Positions 11,735-23,402 of a stretch of 64,000 nucleotides of DNA are shown here, piece after piece. The translations under genes and the position numbers were made by a program. Source of the DNA: Prinia subflava (lineage: Eukaryota; Chordata; Aves; Passeriformes; Cisticolidae). The stretch spans positions 22,390,922 to 22,454,921 of the forward strand of contig NC_086248.1 of the NCBI RefSeq assembly GCF_021018805.1. Direction: 5' to 3'. Within the stretch, counting starts at the first letter, position 1; every line of letters starts with the position of its first letter. The notes beneath the pieces were generated by a model, which ran no database searches, was not told the DNA's origin, and saw nothing but the letters and a program-made list of their open reading frames with translations.

Positions 11735-14344
11735 AATGAATTCCTTCATTTTTTTTCTCTCTAGGCCTTGAACCTAAGATCAACTCAATTTTTTTGTTTG
11801 TTTTAAAGGAGCATCCCTCCACTTACTACGTATTGAATTTGAGGTTGGCTCCCCAAAACTGGATATCATGCCTCAGCTAAGTTCTTTCCAGTGCTAAAAG
11901 GAAATCAAGCTTTCTTTTACATTGGTCACAGAAGTCTATCTGCCTGTTCATACATCCCACATGGAGTTTTGTCTTCTTTTATCCTGTGCAACAATTTGAC
12001 AGTTGTTGATATGAATTAAAATCATAAACCTAAGAGTCCTGTATGTTTTTTTCTAGAAGGCCAACCTTATTCCTTCTGAATTAGTCATCAAGCTGTTGTT
12101 AATTTGGGGGTATTTAATAAAGAATAAAATACAGGTTTTGGAATCACAAAATATTCTGGAAAAACTGCACAAGACAGTAGCACCAGAAGAGCACTTCCAC
12201 TGCTTAGTTTAATTTCTTGTTTACTGATTTGATTTTTTTAAAATTTGTGTACTGACAAGCCACATCAAAAAATTCCTCAACTGCTCACTCTTCAAGAAAT
12301 TCAAATCTCTTTGAGGTTGTAATTTTTCAGTGTAGACAGTATCCATTCTGATACACCCTTTTTACATAACAATGTAATAATCTTTCTTAAGAAACAGAAA
12401 ATTACTAATATTTCTTTAGGGTACTGCTAAAATCCTGCTCTATTTTACAATCCAGATAAATTTATGCCATTAACACTTTAATCTGTTCTGAATAACTCCC
12501 ATGAATGCACTCCAGGTGACACAGAGACAAAAATGTGTGGTTTTGCAGAGTACTGTTATAGAAGAAACCTTAGTATAATGGTAGAGAAGAATATCTTTTG
12601 AACTGTGGTGAGAATTGAGAATTCCAACCAAGACTCAGCACACTTTAGAGGTATGGGAAAAATTCAACATTCCCTCTCACTCTGAAAGTAAAATGTCAGA
12701 CTAGGGTATTTCATTCATAGATTCAGCTGTAATTGCTGTTGTGCAATGTTATTATAGACAGTGGGTTGAAAAGGCTCCAAGTAGTTTACTGTAAAACACT
12801 CTGTTGATACTGCTGGTCCAGCTGGGGTTTCTGGAGTGTTTTGTTTGTTTCAATTAGCACATTCTTACCTCCAAAACGGAATAGTTTTTTCTACCAATTG
12901 CAATGCACCAAGGTTTATCTAACCTTCCCAAGTTTCCAGCATCAATCACTCCTTTAAATATTTATGCATAATTTGCAGGAAGGTTCTAATTTTTGCAATT
13001 GATAATGATCTCTTAATTTAGTTTGTTTTGCAGCTTTTTACAATATGAATGTTCTCTTTGTTTTGTTGTTTAGATTTTTTTTTGTTGTGGGTTTTTTCTT
13101 TTTGTTTGTTTTTTTTTTCCTTTCTAACCTTCTGATTGCTAAGGCCTTCACACTACTTTGTGTAGGTGGCTGAGACACTGAATCTTAATTTATAATTAAT
13201 TTTCAGGCAAGTTATTATGAGGTATTTCTTTTTTTCTCCCTTGTGATTTTCCTGAGCTGAATTTTAGCATATTTCTGTTTTATTATTTACATGGACTTAA
13301 AGCATCTGCTATGATTTGATAACCAGAGCCAATTTAAGTTAGAGGTATATTAGCAACAATTAGAGAGTAGCACTTTCACAATTGAAACCTGGTATCCTAT
13401 ATCCACTGAAAATAAGCTGTGAGTAAATTTAAACTAATCCATACATATTTTTCAAATCAAAATGACTTATTTTTTTCAATCAGAACTGAAATAAAATGAG
13501 ATGCCTGGGAGTGAAGCATTATGGATTTTCCTATATCTGCAGCTAGTTATACTATATAATTTTTATATTAAAAAAATGTAATAAATGCAAAATACAGCAT
13601 TAATCTGTGTTGATGCTATACAATCCCTGAGGAGAGATAACTCGTCTGTTTAATTTCTCAGAGTGTAAATAGGTTTTCCCATTAGCTCTCTATGTATTTG
13701 GTGGCACTGTAGATTTCACCTTTGTTATGTACCAGCATCCCCACGATGATTTACAAGAAAATGCAACACCATTTATTGAGCAAAGTGATGCTGCCTGGCT
13801 CTGTTTTATGTTAGTGGCTGTAGTTGCAAACTGGGTCAAAGAAGTAGTGTGATTTTACTGTGAGGGTGTCACTGTCTTCACTTACCATGTGCAGGTTTGG
13901 GTCTCGGAGCAGTTTTGATGTACATGCACTCGATATTCCCAGTGCTCCAAGGGGGCATTGGGTTAAAAACCAGCCCGTTAGCTAAACCATCTCTGAGTCA
14001 TCCAGTGTGCACATAGCACTTTTTTTTGTCTCCAGTGAACTGTGCACTGTATTTAGCAGAAGCTTTTTGCTCCGAGACAGACAGAAGCAAAGCCCCTGAC
14101 AGACTGAAGCAAAGCCCCTGACCCTATCAAATGCAGTACTCAGCACTATTACTGAATCCTTCACAACACATAAACATTTCTATAAGCATAAAGAGGCAGA
14201 GTTTCCTAAAGAATTTTAGGTTAAACAGGAACTCACCTAAACAGCATATGTAAGCTCGGACTGCATCTATTACTTGATTTACTTTTAGAAATAGCTTTTA
14301 GTTCCTTTAGATAAAAATGTCTTAAATATAAATATGTAGTGGGG
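11735..14344. other. Unique sequence, T/G-rich patch and one tandem duplication
   Basis: No gene seen. A T-rich, T/G-biased patch lies at about 13074-13118 and a 20-odd-bp tandem duplication at 14083-14123. A moderately GC-rich patch at about 13890-13985 is not recognised. Confidence 0.5.
14083..14123. repeat. Tandem duplication, about 21 bp x2
   Basis: The unit 'gaagcaaagcccctgac' occurs twice with 'agact' between, inside an otherwise unique stretch. Confidence 0.8.
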
Positions 14345-14918
14345 ACAGTAGGTCGAAGGAGGGCATTCTGCCTCTTTATTCTGCTCAGGTGAGACCCCAG
14401 CTGCAGGGCTGCATCCAACTCTGTGGTCCCCAGCACAGGAAGGACATTGACCTGGTGGAGTCCAGAGCCACAAGGCCACTAAGACAAATAGAGAGATGGA
14501 GCATCTCTCCTATGAGGAAAGGGTGAGGGAATTGGGATTGTTCAGCCTGGAAAAGACAGGGCTTTGGGATGAGCTAACTGGAGTTTTCAAGTACCTGAAG
14601 GAATCCTACAAGAAATATGGAGAGGGACTTTTTAAGGGACATGTAATAATAGTAACAAGGGGAATGTCTTAAAACTGAGAGTGGGTTTTGATTAGATAGT
14701 AGGAAGAAGTCCCTTACTATGAGGGTGGTGAGGCACTGGAACATGTTGCCCAGAGCAGCTGTGGATGGCCCATCCCAGGAAATGTTCAAGGGCAGGTTGG
14801 ATGGGGCTCTCTCACTGTTAGTGAAAGGTGTATCTGCCCATGGTAAGGGTGGTCTTGGCTAGGTGATCTTTAAGGTCCCTTCCAACCCAAAAAATTCTGG
14901 GATTCTATTCTATGATTA
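14345..14918 (+). mobile_element. CR1 LINE 3' end, about 575 bp, 5'-truncated
   Basis: Plus-strand CR1. The 5' part matches the coding end of the reverse-transcriptase ORF: a 'ctgctcaggtgagaccccag' motif at 14381-14400, then 'tctcctatgaggaaagggtg', then 'ggcactggaacatgttgccc'. The 3' untranslated part has 'ctttaaggtcccttccaaccc' and ends in GGATTCTATTCTATGATT. Frameshifts and stops break the reading frame throughout. Of the plus-strand copies this one keeps most of the C-terminal coding part together with the copy at 32130. Confidence 0.93.
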
Positions 14919-17900
14919 TATATATAAAGTATTGACCAATAGATTTGATAAAAATCCTAAAGTATTAACAGGCAATATGTTTTCTTTGCAAATGCAATTT
15001 TTAAAAAATTATTCTGGTTTAGAATATTTAGGTGCTGGGACACAAACATTAGAGACACAGGTACCTATTTTCCAGCTTTGAAGGGCCTGGTTATGTTGTC
15101 TGATCCTAAGGCCAAATTCAACTGCATTCAGCATCTAAGGTTCTTATGCACTGCAAAGTTAAATGCCTCAAACCTGAGGATGACAGTAAACAATGAGGCA
15201 AATTAATCGTCCTGGAAAGGTTGATGGTGCCCTAAATAAACTTTCTGCAGACTGGTACAGCTCTCTGCTAAGGATTCACTTTCCAAAACCACTTCATAGC
15301 CCAGGATCCCTGCAGTTTCTTGTGATAAGAATGGGTACATTTCATTCACTCCAGAAGGATTTCTTTTCTATTTAAGTAATTAAATTAGGTGCCGACATCT
15401 CCTGTAGAGAATATTTTCTCTAACAACCTAGTGATGTACTAAGTAACTCAAAGCATTAATGGTGAGACTTGTCCTTCTCTTTCTTTTGACTTTGGTGTCT
15501 TAAAACCAGTTTTTCTGTTTCTTATCTGAGAACCTCATCAACAAAGTTCTGAACCAGTCAGAAATATTTTTTATTGCTTCCAGATAAGTTGTGCCTCAGC
15601 TCAGAATGGAAGTGAAGATGCATGCTTTTGTATGCCAGCAACAGCTGGAGCTAGCCAGCTAGGTGAAGGGATTAAGGCTTCCATCCTTTTCTCCTGACAA
15701 ATCATATCAACATTATACAGCTACTATTTCATTGAGAATTCATCAGCATTTCTCAACACAGGAACCCAGAAATCCTCACTCCCTGTAAGTATTACGCAGA
15801 ATTAACCAGAAAATTAATGCCCATCTTTTCTGCAAAAATCCTTAGGCTTACCCCATCTGGCAGTGAATGCTTTACATTTACTGTTTGAAGAATTTCTCCT
15901 GTAAATTTTTATATGAAAAGAAACTGAATACAAAAAGTTTTGGTAAAAATCCACAGAAAACCTGAAGGAAGGGTGAGAGCCTTAGATTTCCAGCTCACAG
16001 AGTTTGTTACTGTTCAGTTCAGTAAAAACCATTTCATTTACAAAGGGCTGTAGACCCATAAACATTTCATTCCTTGCTGAGTAATGATAAGGCTCCAACA
16101 TGTAAAATGAGGAGAGATGGATACACACATATTTCTTAGGAAAAAGTAAGCAACTGATAAACTGAGAGCATTCCTGTGGGTCTAAACTCAGGTAAAGATG
16201 ATCACACTCTAAAGGCTTTCACAAGAAAATGACTCACTCCTGTCAGCTGTAAATAGAATTAGGCTCTCAAATTGGGAAGACGGCATCTCATAGTGTAAGA
16301 AGATTAGACCAGCTTATGTAGGCTAATTTGAACCATAGCTGTCTGACAAATTTTCAGGTCAGACAAGAAGATTGAAATTTTGGTTTTTGGGTTTAGGCAG
16401 CAGTTGGGTAGGCATTTTGGAAACTTTGCCACTGAATGTTACACTAAAACTTCTAGGCATCTACAGTTTTTCCTAGCATGGACCCGAGTCTGTTACACAA
16501 CTGCATGTTCTTAAGTGTTATTCAGACAGAAAAGATGACACAATCTTCAGTAAACCAATACTGAAAATCTGCTGCACCCTGTATTTTTTGCCTATGTGAA
16601 AGTTAATATGTCATTTTCTTCGATTCACTAAGTTTGAATTAGAACATAAAGTTCTTAGATACATTTTAAAGTCTGGGCTATATTGCAGATTTATAGATAA
16701 GCCTTCTTAGTGATTTCTTAAAGCTCTATGCATTGTAAGAAATTCCAATGAAATACCTGAAAAGTTAATATGTATGCCTGGCTCACACTTTTTAAAAAGG
16801 TCAATATTTGATGCATTGCAGAAATAACTGATTTCTCAGGTAAGAGAAGGTTAAATTTCAGTTTCTATTTAAAGAAGAAAAAGAGAATTTCTGTGAAGTC
16901 ATTACCATCTCAGACACTGGAAGATGTTTTCTAGGAGAATTGAAAGCATTAAGGTGTCACCACTGGCTCTCTCCTGTGATGAGCTGATGGTAGCTAGTTG
17001 GTGTAATGGTGTAAGTTTGTACCTTTTGTCACCAAGATCTGTATGTACAGCAAACAAACTCACAAACACTGAAGACATGTTAAACACATTGCGAGATTAA
17101 AAAGTAAACATCACCAATCAGATTAAAATAGTTATCATCATATTATTATACCCAAAACATGGCAACACCAGATTCAGAGAAAATTAGAAATGCAAAGGTA
17201 ATGATGAGAAAAATGCTTTCGGCTTCCAAATACTGCCCATTATTTTCTGACCATGCTTCAGTGAATGAAATCAAAAAGTTCAAAAGCATTATAAGAGAGT
17301 TCATTTTTATATCTTTCAATAAGATTAGTTTTCCTACTATAAACACACTGAAGCTTTTTTTTTAACAGCAGAACTAGATAAAGCATAAAACCACACATTG
17401 AAGAAATCTTGACTTTAAATAGATTTCAAAACTTTTAGGTAACCTAGACTGTGTTAGGTTTATTTAAATGTTGTTAGCAAAGAAATATGTGTTACTGTTA
17501 TACAGATTTGGGCAATTGTATGTTTCTTTCTAACTAGCCTTAACAGAAACTTGAAGTAAAGAAATTCTTGGTTTAAGTGGAAATATGTAAATTAAAATAA
17601 GTCTTACTGATTGTTTTGGTTGTGTGATTTATGCAGGTTTTGACTGCTGGTGTGGAAGACAAAATGCTCCTTGATTTTAATATATTTGATAAAGAGGATT
17701 TACTTCATAATGGATTATTTCTAAGGCAAAAAAGGGCAGTCAAAAATATGTGAGTGAAAAGACCATTGCCTCAAAAAAGACACATTTTATACCATCTTCA
17801 AAAATATTTAATTTCTCCAAAATTGAATGTGTTTTTTCTTATCCCTGACATGTGTCATTGTCTCTTGGTTGTCCTTAATTATGCTACTTATTTAACAGAG

Positions 17901-17946
17901 AGGACACTGACTGGAACATGCTGGAAGGCTCTAAAATCACACAATC

Positions 17947-17992
17947 ATTGGAAAAGCAGACTTAAGACCATTGGGAAAGCAGACTTAAGATA
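17947..17992. repeat. Tandem duplication, 23 bp x2
   Basis: ATTGGAAAAGCAGACTTAAG followed by ACC (17947-17969) is repeated from 17970 with one change and a 2-base insertion. Confidence 0.9.
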
Positions 17993-18060
17993 CCTGAATC
18001 AAAGTTAAGTCAGTCAATATCAAGAAAATTATCTCTGTACGCAGCTCTCTACCAAAGTTC

Positions 18061-18103
18061 TTTCAATTAATTAAATTTCAATTAATTAAATTTCAATTAA
18101 TTA
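18061..18103. repeat. 15-bp tandem repeat, 2.9 copies
   Basis: TTTCAATTAATTAAA repeated nearly three times without interruption. Each unit carries a TTAATTAA core. Confidence 0.92.
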
Positions 18104-18297
18104 TTGATGCTCCATATAACAAGAACATCCAGCTTATACCAATACGGAATTCCACAGTGAATCAAGTAACCTGCTTTGGTTTTGAATAAGGACTAAATCT
18201 TGTTCCTTTGCACAGTCAAGCAACAGGTTAGAGAAAACAGCACAACCCACCTGACACATCTATACTGGTTCACTAGTTTTAGAATAATTCCTGGAAG

Positions 18298-18321
18298 CAG
18301 ATTTTGTGTGGACAAAATCTG
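18298..18321. other. Perfect inverted repeat, 10-bp stem, 4-nt loop
   Basis: CAGATTTTGT (18298-18307), loop GTGG, ACAAAATCTG (18312-18321). It could form a hairpin in RNA or a small cruciform. The function is unknown. Confidence 0.85.
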
Positions 18322-18346
18322 ATATGTATAAAAGATATGTATAAAA
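18321..18346. repeat. Perfect 13-bp tandem duplication
   Basis: GATATGTATAAAA occurs twice in a row, beginning at the last base of the hairpin. Confidence 0.92.
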
Positions 18347-19160
18347 GGAGAGTGAGTGATGACAGATATTATACAGGAAATCTCCCATGTGCTCTGACAT
18401 GGGAGGCATCTTGCATTCTTGCATCTCCTGTTGGGACTATGAATTTTGGAACTATCCAACCACTTCTAAATTCAGTTTCTGATGTCTATAGGGTACTTTC
18501 CAAGAGACATACTAAGGCCAAAGTCACAGATGTATTTGTACTAATTGACAGAGCACTCTGTCTTTAGCTGCTGTTAGCCTAGAGATGTGGTATGTCCAAT
18601 TTCTACACAGATTTGGGTCACCTGAACATCCTGGTCCCAAGCCATGTTGTAGAAGGGGACTGGTGCTGTTCGAAGCCAAAGACCTGAGAGAGTGGGTGCT
18701 TACCCCCAACACCCTCAGATGGGTTCACTTCCTCAATATCTTTTCCTGGCTGTGTAAATAGTTCTCTTAGAAGAAAAATACTCTCTGAGGAGTCCACTTC
18801 AGTGAAAGGAAATTTCTTCCAGATATCCAGTACTTATGAAAATTTGGGGTATTTATGTGGCCAACCAAATCAATCAGAACTATTCTCTGGCAGTAAATTA
18901 TCAATGCAATAGAGGTTTTGAGAAGACACTATGCACAAAGGTGGAAATGCATTGTTGGCACTTCATGTAGAAACTTTTATGTCTTGAAGGATACATGCTA
19001 CCCTAGGGCAAATAGCTCCTGGATTCCAATGGATCTGAGGGTATACACTGGAAGGTGCTGAGACCTATGCTCCTCACCATTTTTAAATAGCTAAAATATA
19101 CAGTAAAGGCCAGACAATTTGCAGCATCCACAAGAACTACTCAATTTATACTAAAATATT

Positions 19161-19701
19161 TTTGTCAGGGAGCAGCAAGGGCCAGCCTGTTTGGCCTGCT
19201 GACCATCTGGGAGGAGCATGTGACCCCAGAAATGTCCGAGCCCACTGGTGGGAAGCAGTCCTGCAGGGACTCAGCAGTGGGAGCAGAGGCTGCAGCTGGT
19301 CCCTGGCTCCCTGGACAGCACCAGGCACAGCAGGCAATGCACCAGGCCCAGGCACTCCGGCCAGGAGCAAAACAGATGGGATCAAAGACAGGGATGGACA
19401 CGAGGCTACAGCAGGAGCCCAAAGTCCATCAAGGAGTTAGCAACAGAGACAGGAGACAAGCTGCAGCTTCTGTCCACAAGGCCTCTCCAGGAGAAATTTC
19501 CAAAGCACAAACCTTAGGCTCACCAAAAGAGAGGGCACATAAAGGGCTGGAGGTCAGCACACCTAAAACGTAGGAACTGATGGCTCCAGGCTGAGGTGAA
19601 ATGGAGCTCCTGGACCCATAGGCTGTGCTGGGAGGAGGCCCCAGCACAGAAAACTGGACAGAGATGTTGAGGCCAAATGGTGCCCTCAGAGCCCTGACAA
19701 A
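19161..19701. mobile_element. GC-rich block with 10-bp terminal inverted repeats, possible LTR or DNA transposon
   Basis: The sequence switches from AT-rich to GC-rich exactly at TTTGTCAGGG (19161-19170) and back exactly after CCCTGACAAA (19692-19701). These two ends are perfect inverted repeats of each other. Read from 19163 to 19699 it has the TGTC...GACA form of a retroviral LTR of 537 bp, close to many avian ERVL LTRs. However, I find no AATAAA on either strand, and the flanks (ATTTT left, AACTT right) do not form a clean duplication. A small DNA transposon is the alternative. Overlapping short open frames (up to 117 codons) are in several frames on both strands, as expected for GC-rich noncoding DNA, and resemble no protein I know. 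Confidence 0.6.
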
Positions 19702-22700
19702 CTTGAAATTAGACTTAACGTTCTAAAAAAGAAGTTAAAATGAGATGTCAAATAACTAGTACACAAATTGTTCAAACACAGTGATTAAACTGTTCTGATC
19801 CTACTTTACTCACTGTTTATTGATGCACTGAAAAAAGCCTGTTACAGTATGTTTTTCAAAACATTCATTAAAAAGCAGATGAAATTATACTGGTGACTTC
19901 ATTGATTATTTAACTTTGCAGTTATACAAGTTAGGAAAATTAGTTGCATGAGAGGTCTAGCTAATTAGGAGTTTTGCTATTTGGCATAACCGAGTTACAT
20001 ACATAGACCTTTTACCCAGAAGAAGCTATAATTGATTGGATAATTGAACACAACACATAATAACTTGCTTGGCAGGAATATATAGACAAGTCTCAGCACT
20101 GATTTAGTATCAAGAGTTTTGAGAAGTCACCCATGCGATTAAGTTGTAGTAATAATAATGTAAACATTTCTATCTTATTGATATAGAACTGAAATAAAAT
20201 GTACAGAAGTGATTTGCATAGTCAGTAAGAATTTTTAAAACCCCCTAGCATCAGGGAAGGGAGAAATGCTTGGAAACTGGATATATAAAGAAAGCAGTAT
20301 TTTTAAAGTATGATAAACAGTTTTATAGGAACTTCCTGGCTAGAAAAAACAGATTAAACAGACATTTGTCCTGCTGCTCTATGTCCACATGCCTGTGCTG
20401 GGACAAACTGCTTTAACTTAACAATATGGAAACAGAAGCCTGAACTTCTGTTGAATGATACCTGGCAAATAAAAAAACAAACTAGCAAAAGTACTACATG
20501 TTTTTTCTATCTTATCTAATAAGAATTGACAATGCCCTTACCTATGGCTTATTTCAATATCATCATATACTTCTGTACAGGAAGAGCTATACCTGGGTCA
20601 GAAAAATATTTTAAAGAAATTGTTTACTTTGGCTTCATGGGCTTTTCAATAGCCAACAATACCCATGAGACATGAATAAGTAAATCCTAAAAAGATCACA
20701 TCTTCTCTGCTGACTTTATCCCATCGATTTTTGCTCCTTTTCCTATTCCACTGAATACTGTGCTGTTACTAAGACACTATTCACTATTTGGGAAATTTGA
20801 CAAGCCAAAAATGTAGCATTTTCAGCAAGGTAAACAGATGTATTTGTTTCCCAAAATCAGCTGCTCTCAATGAGATTTACTGAACAGGAGTGGTTACAAA
20901 TCTGTGAACATTTTAGGAAAAGAATGACATAATGACCTAGCATATATGAATATATACCTATCATTCAGAAAGGTCAAGCTAATAGATAAGAAAAAGAAAG
21001 AAATGAGAACAATATATTTAAGGTAACATTTAAATATACCAATATATTTAAGCAAATTAAACACATATAAATAACACTTGTCTGTTAGTCTACTTAAATA
21101 TTCAGATTCAGCTAAATCTGATAGCCAAATTTGATAAAGTATGGGAGGACGAAGTTATTAAGTTCCCACAAATTTCTTGAAAATCCTTAAATGTTTAAGG
21201 ATCGTTTAAATGTTTAATTGCCCTTGTAAAAATCCTCCAGATTTTAGTTTATATCTGCATTAGCAGTAAGAAATGGCACTGACATGACACAGTTGCTGAC
21301 TGGGAACATTCTGAAGGAAAAAAGAGATTAAGGCAGGATTCAGTTCAAGGTTAAAATACCCAAGATACAGTCTGAACGTGGGTTGGTATATTCCCAGGCA
21401 GTATTCAGGAGGCAGTGTTGTTTGTGTTAGGGGAGCAGAAGAGGGATTCCATTCAGCCCAACAGAATATGTGACTGGTCACTTGGCTGATGCTGATCAGA
21501 CTGTGGTGAATATTTGTGGCAAAGAACCCAGAGATCCCCACTCTTCAAAGCACATTTTAAAACTTTCAAAATCTTGTACTAAAAAATTATGATAATTTCA
21601 TCATACCCTTATAATGAACCCTTCTGTGCAAAAAATTTCATGGTCTGATGATAAGAAAAGGAAGTGCAAGGGCACAAAACTTATAATTAGAATTATGCAT
21701 CATTGGAGAATACTTCTAGTAAAACAATTTATGTACTTACAGAGAGATAACAAGTCCTCCTCGACACATATGGTATTTCATAGCTTCAATAACGAAATGC
21801 AGTAGCATTCATAATAATTCTTTTTAAAAAAAGAAGTTTAGTCACTGTCCTGCCTGAGTGACTGGAGGCTACAGTCACGCTTACTTCAAACAGCTCGGAT
21901 TTTTAAATCTTAGATTAATTTTTCAGGCCAGTCACCATAATTAGAATCTCCTTAATGCCCTTCATTAGTATAAAAGTCACAACATCTTGTTATAGACTAA
22001 CTTTCTAATGCAATTGCCCAAAACTATTACAAAAAGTCCTCTAGGAATTGGTTCTGTTTTATCTGTGGTAATGACTCTTCTATATTGTCTACATTTTCAC
22101 GCAGCAGTTAGGAAGTTTTACTATGTGACTTCTGTTTCCCTTGGGCTCTATTTCAACTTATAACAGTACATGGGAATGACAAAGTTTTCAACGTAACAGA
22201 TTCTGTTAACCTCAATAATATGAAAGTTTAGAAGAAGGTTTCCAGTGGCCAAAGAGCGCTTGCATTTAGCTTTTATATTTTTCCTATTTTTAACTAGGCT
22301 AGAAGAACCTAATTAGTTCCAAGTGTAGAAAAAGAAAGACACATAACGACATTAAGATAAAGAACTGAAAATACCCTTAGTGCTTCTTTCTACTTGTGCA
22401 ATTTTGTTAATAAAATGTACCCTTCACAGATATACTTGGATTTACTATAATGCATGCTGTGTTAAATACAAAGAATATTATTCTTTTAGTGATTAACACA
22501 TAAGTAGTATTTGTTGACTCTGACACTACAGTTTTAGTCTCACTTCAATTATCTTGCAAATGAGCAGTGAAAAGAAGCAAATTTGAGAGAATATTGTCTT
22601 CTAATAAATAAAATGCTGCAGGTAAAGTTATCGGGGAAACATGCAGGCAGTGCATTTACAGCAACTATGACCATGGCCAGTATACACTTTTAGGCAGAAC

Positions 22701-23239
22701 TGAGCTGTAAGCCAAAAAAAACCCCTAAACTAAACACTCTAAAAAATTATTCCAGCATTTTTCCTAAATAATATTAAAACAAATAATCATAATGCACAAT
22801 TCTACAGGGTTAAGCTAGGCCCATTTTGCTGTGGTGAATTTTTCTAGAGAAAATATTCTAAAAACAGGGCACCAGATAAAATTTCTCTAGACCCACTGTC
22901 TTTAATTCTCACAATTCTGCAGTAAAAAGCTGCTGCTCTTCAAAATGTCATGCATACCAAAGGGCAGTTAATGGGAGCAGTTGCTTTCTGGTTAAAAAAA
23001 CCACACTTTATCAAACTGGGATTATTATGGGTTTAAGGTTTGTCTGTGAACAGCACCTGTAAAAATGGAAGCAGAGCACTAAGAGCACTCTGCACTTCAG
23101 ACTACTTAAGGATGATGTAAGCCCTTGAAACAAATGGATGGAGGTTGTCTTTGAAATTTTTAGGATGTCTTCATAGACTAATTTCAACTGAGTTTGCTAT
23201 ATTGACAAATCTAGGAACTCCTCCCCAGGATAAAGCAAA
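19702..23239. other. Unique AT-rich sequence, nothing recognised
   Basis: About 3.5 kb with no gene or repeat family that I can name. A near-palindrome lies at 21183-21202. Short open frames (up to 93 codons at 21260-21541, minus) are not recognisable. Confidence 0.5.
21183..21202. other. Near-palindrome, 9-bp arms
   Basis: ATCCTTAAA, spacer TG, TTTAAGGAT. The internal TTAAATGTTTAA (21187-21198) is repeated directly at 21206-21217. Confidence 0.8.
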
Positions 23240-23302
23240 AGTGATACCTTGGAAGGCTGACCTGAAACAGAGACTGGACAGAGCTAGAGAATAAAGTAGG
23301 TA

Positions 23303-23308
23303 TTTATT
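23303..23308 (-). promoter_or_regulatory. LTR poly(A) signal AATAAA (minus strand)
   Basis: TTTATT on the plus strand. It lies about 65 bases before the inferred LTR 3' end. Confidence 0.7.
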
Positions 23309-23396
23309 GAAAGGCCTCCAGGATCCACCTTGGGCTACACCCAGCGTGGACTAAGAATGGCCCCAAAATGACTGACCAATCACGAGATCTCACACT

Positions 23397-23402
23397 TTTA
23401 TA
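23397..23402 (-). promoter_or_regulatory. LTR TATA box (minus strand)
   Basis: CTTATAAAAG on the minus strand, with a CAAT-type box on its upstream side, in the right place for the LTR promoter. Confidence 0.7.

Larger units (their letters stand above)
14919..19160. other. Unique AT-rich sequence with a cluster of small repeats at 17.9-18.35 kb
   Basis: No exon, RNA gene or repeat family recognised over about 4.2 kb. The notable part is 17947-18346, which holds three separate tandem duplications and a perfect 10-bp hairpin, annotated individually. The piece at 18560-18720 is moderately GC-rich and unidentified. Confidence 0.5.

Noticed and set aside
12125..12170. Possible minus-strand CR1 tail ('aatcacaaaatattctgg')
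   Set aside because: Only about 18 bases resemble a CR1 end and the rest does not continue into CR1 sequence.
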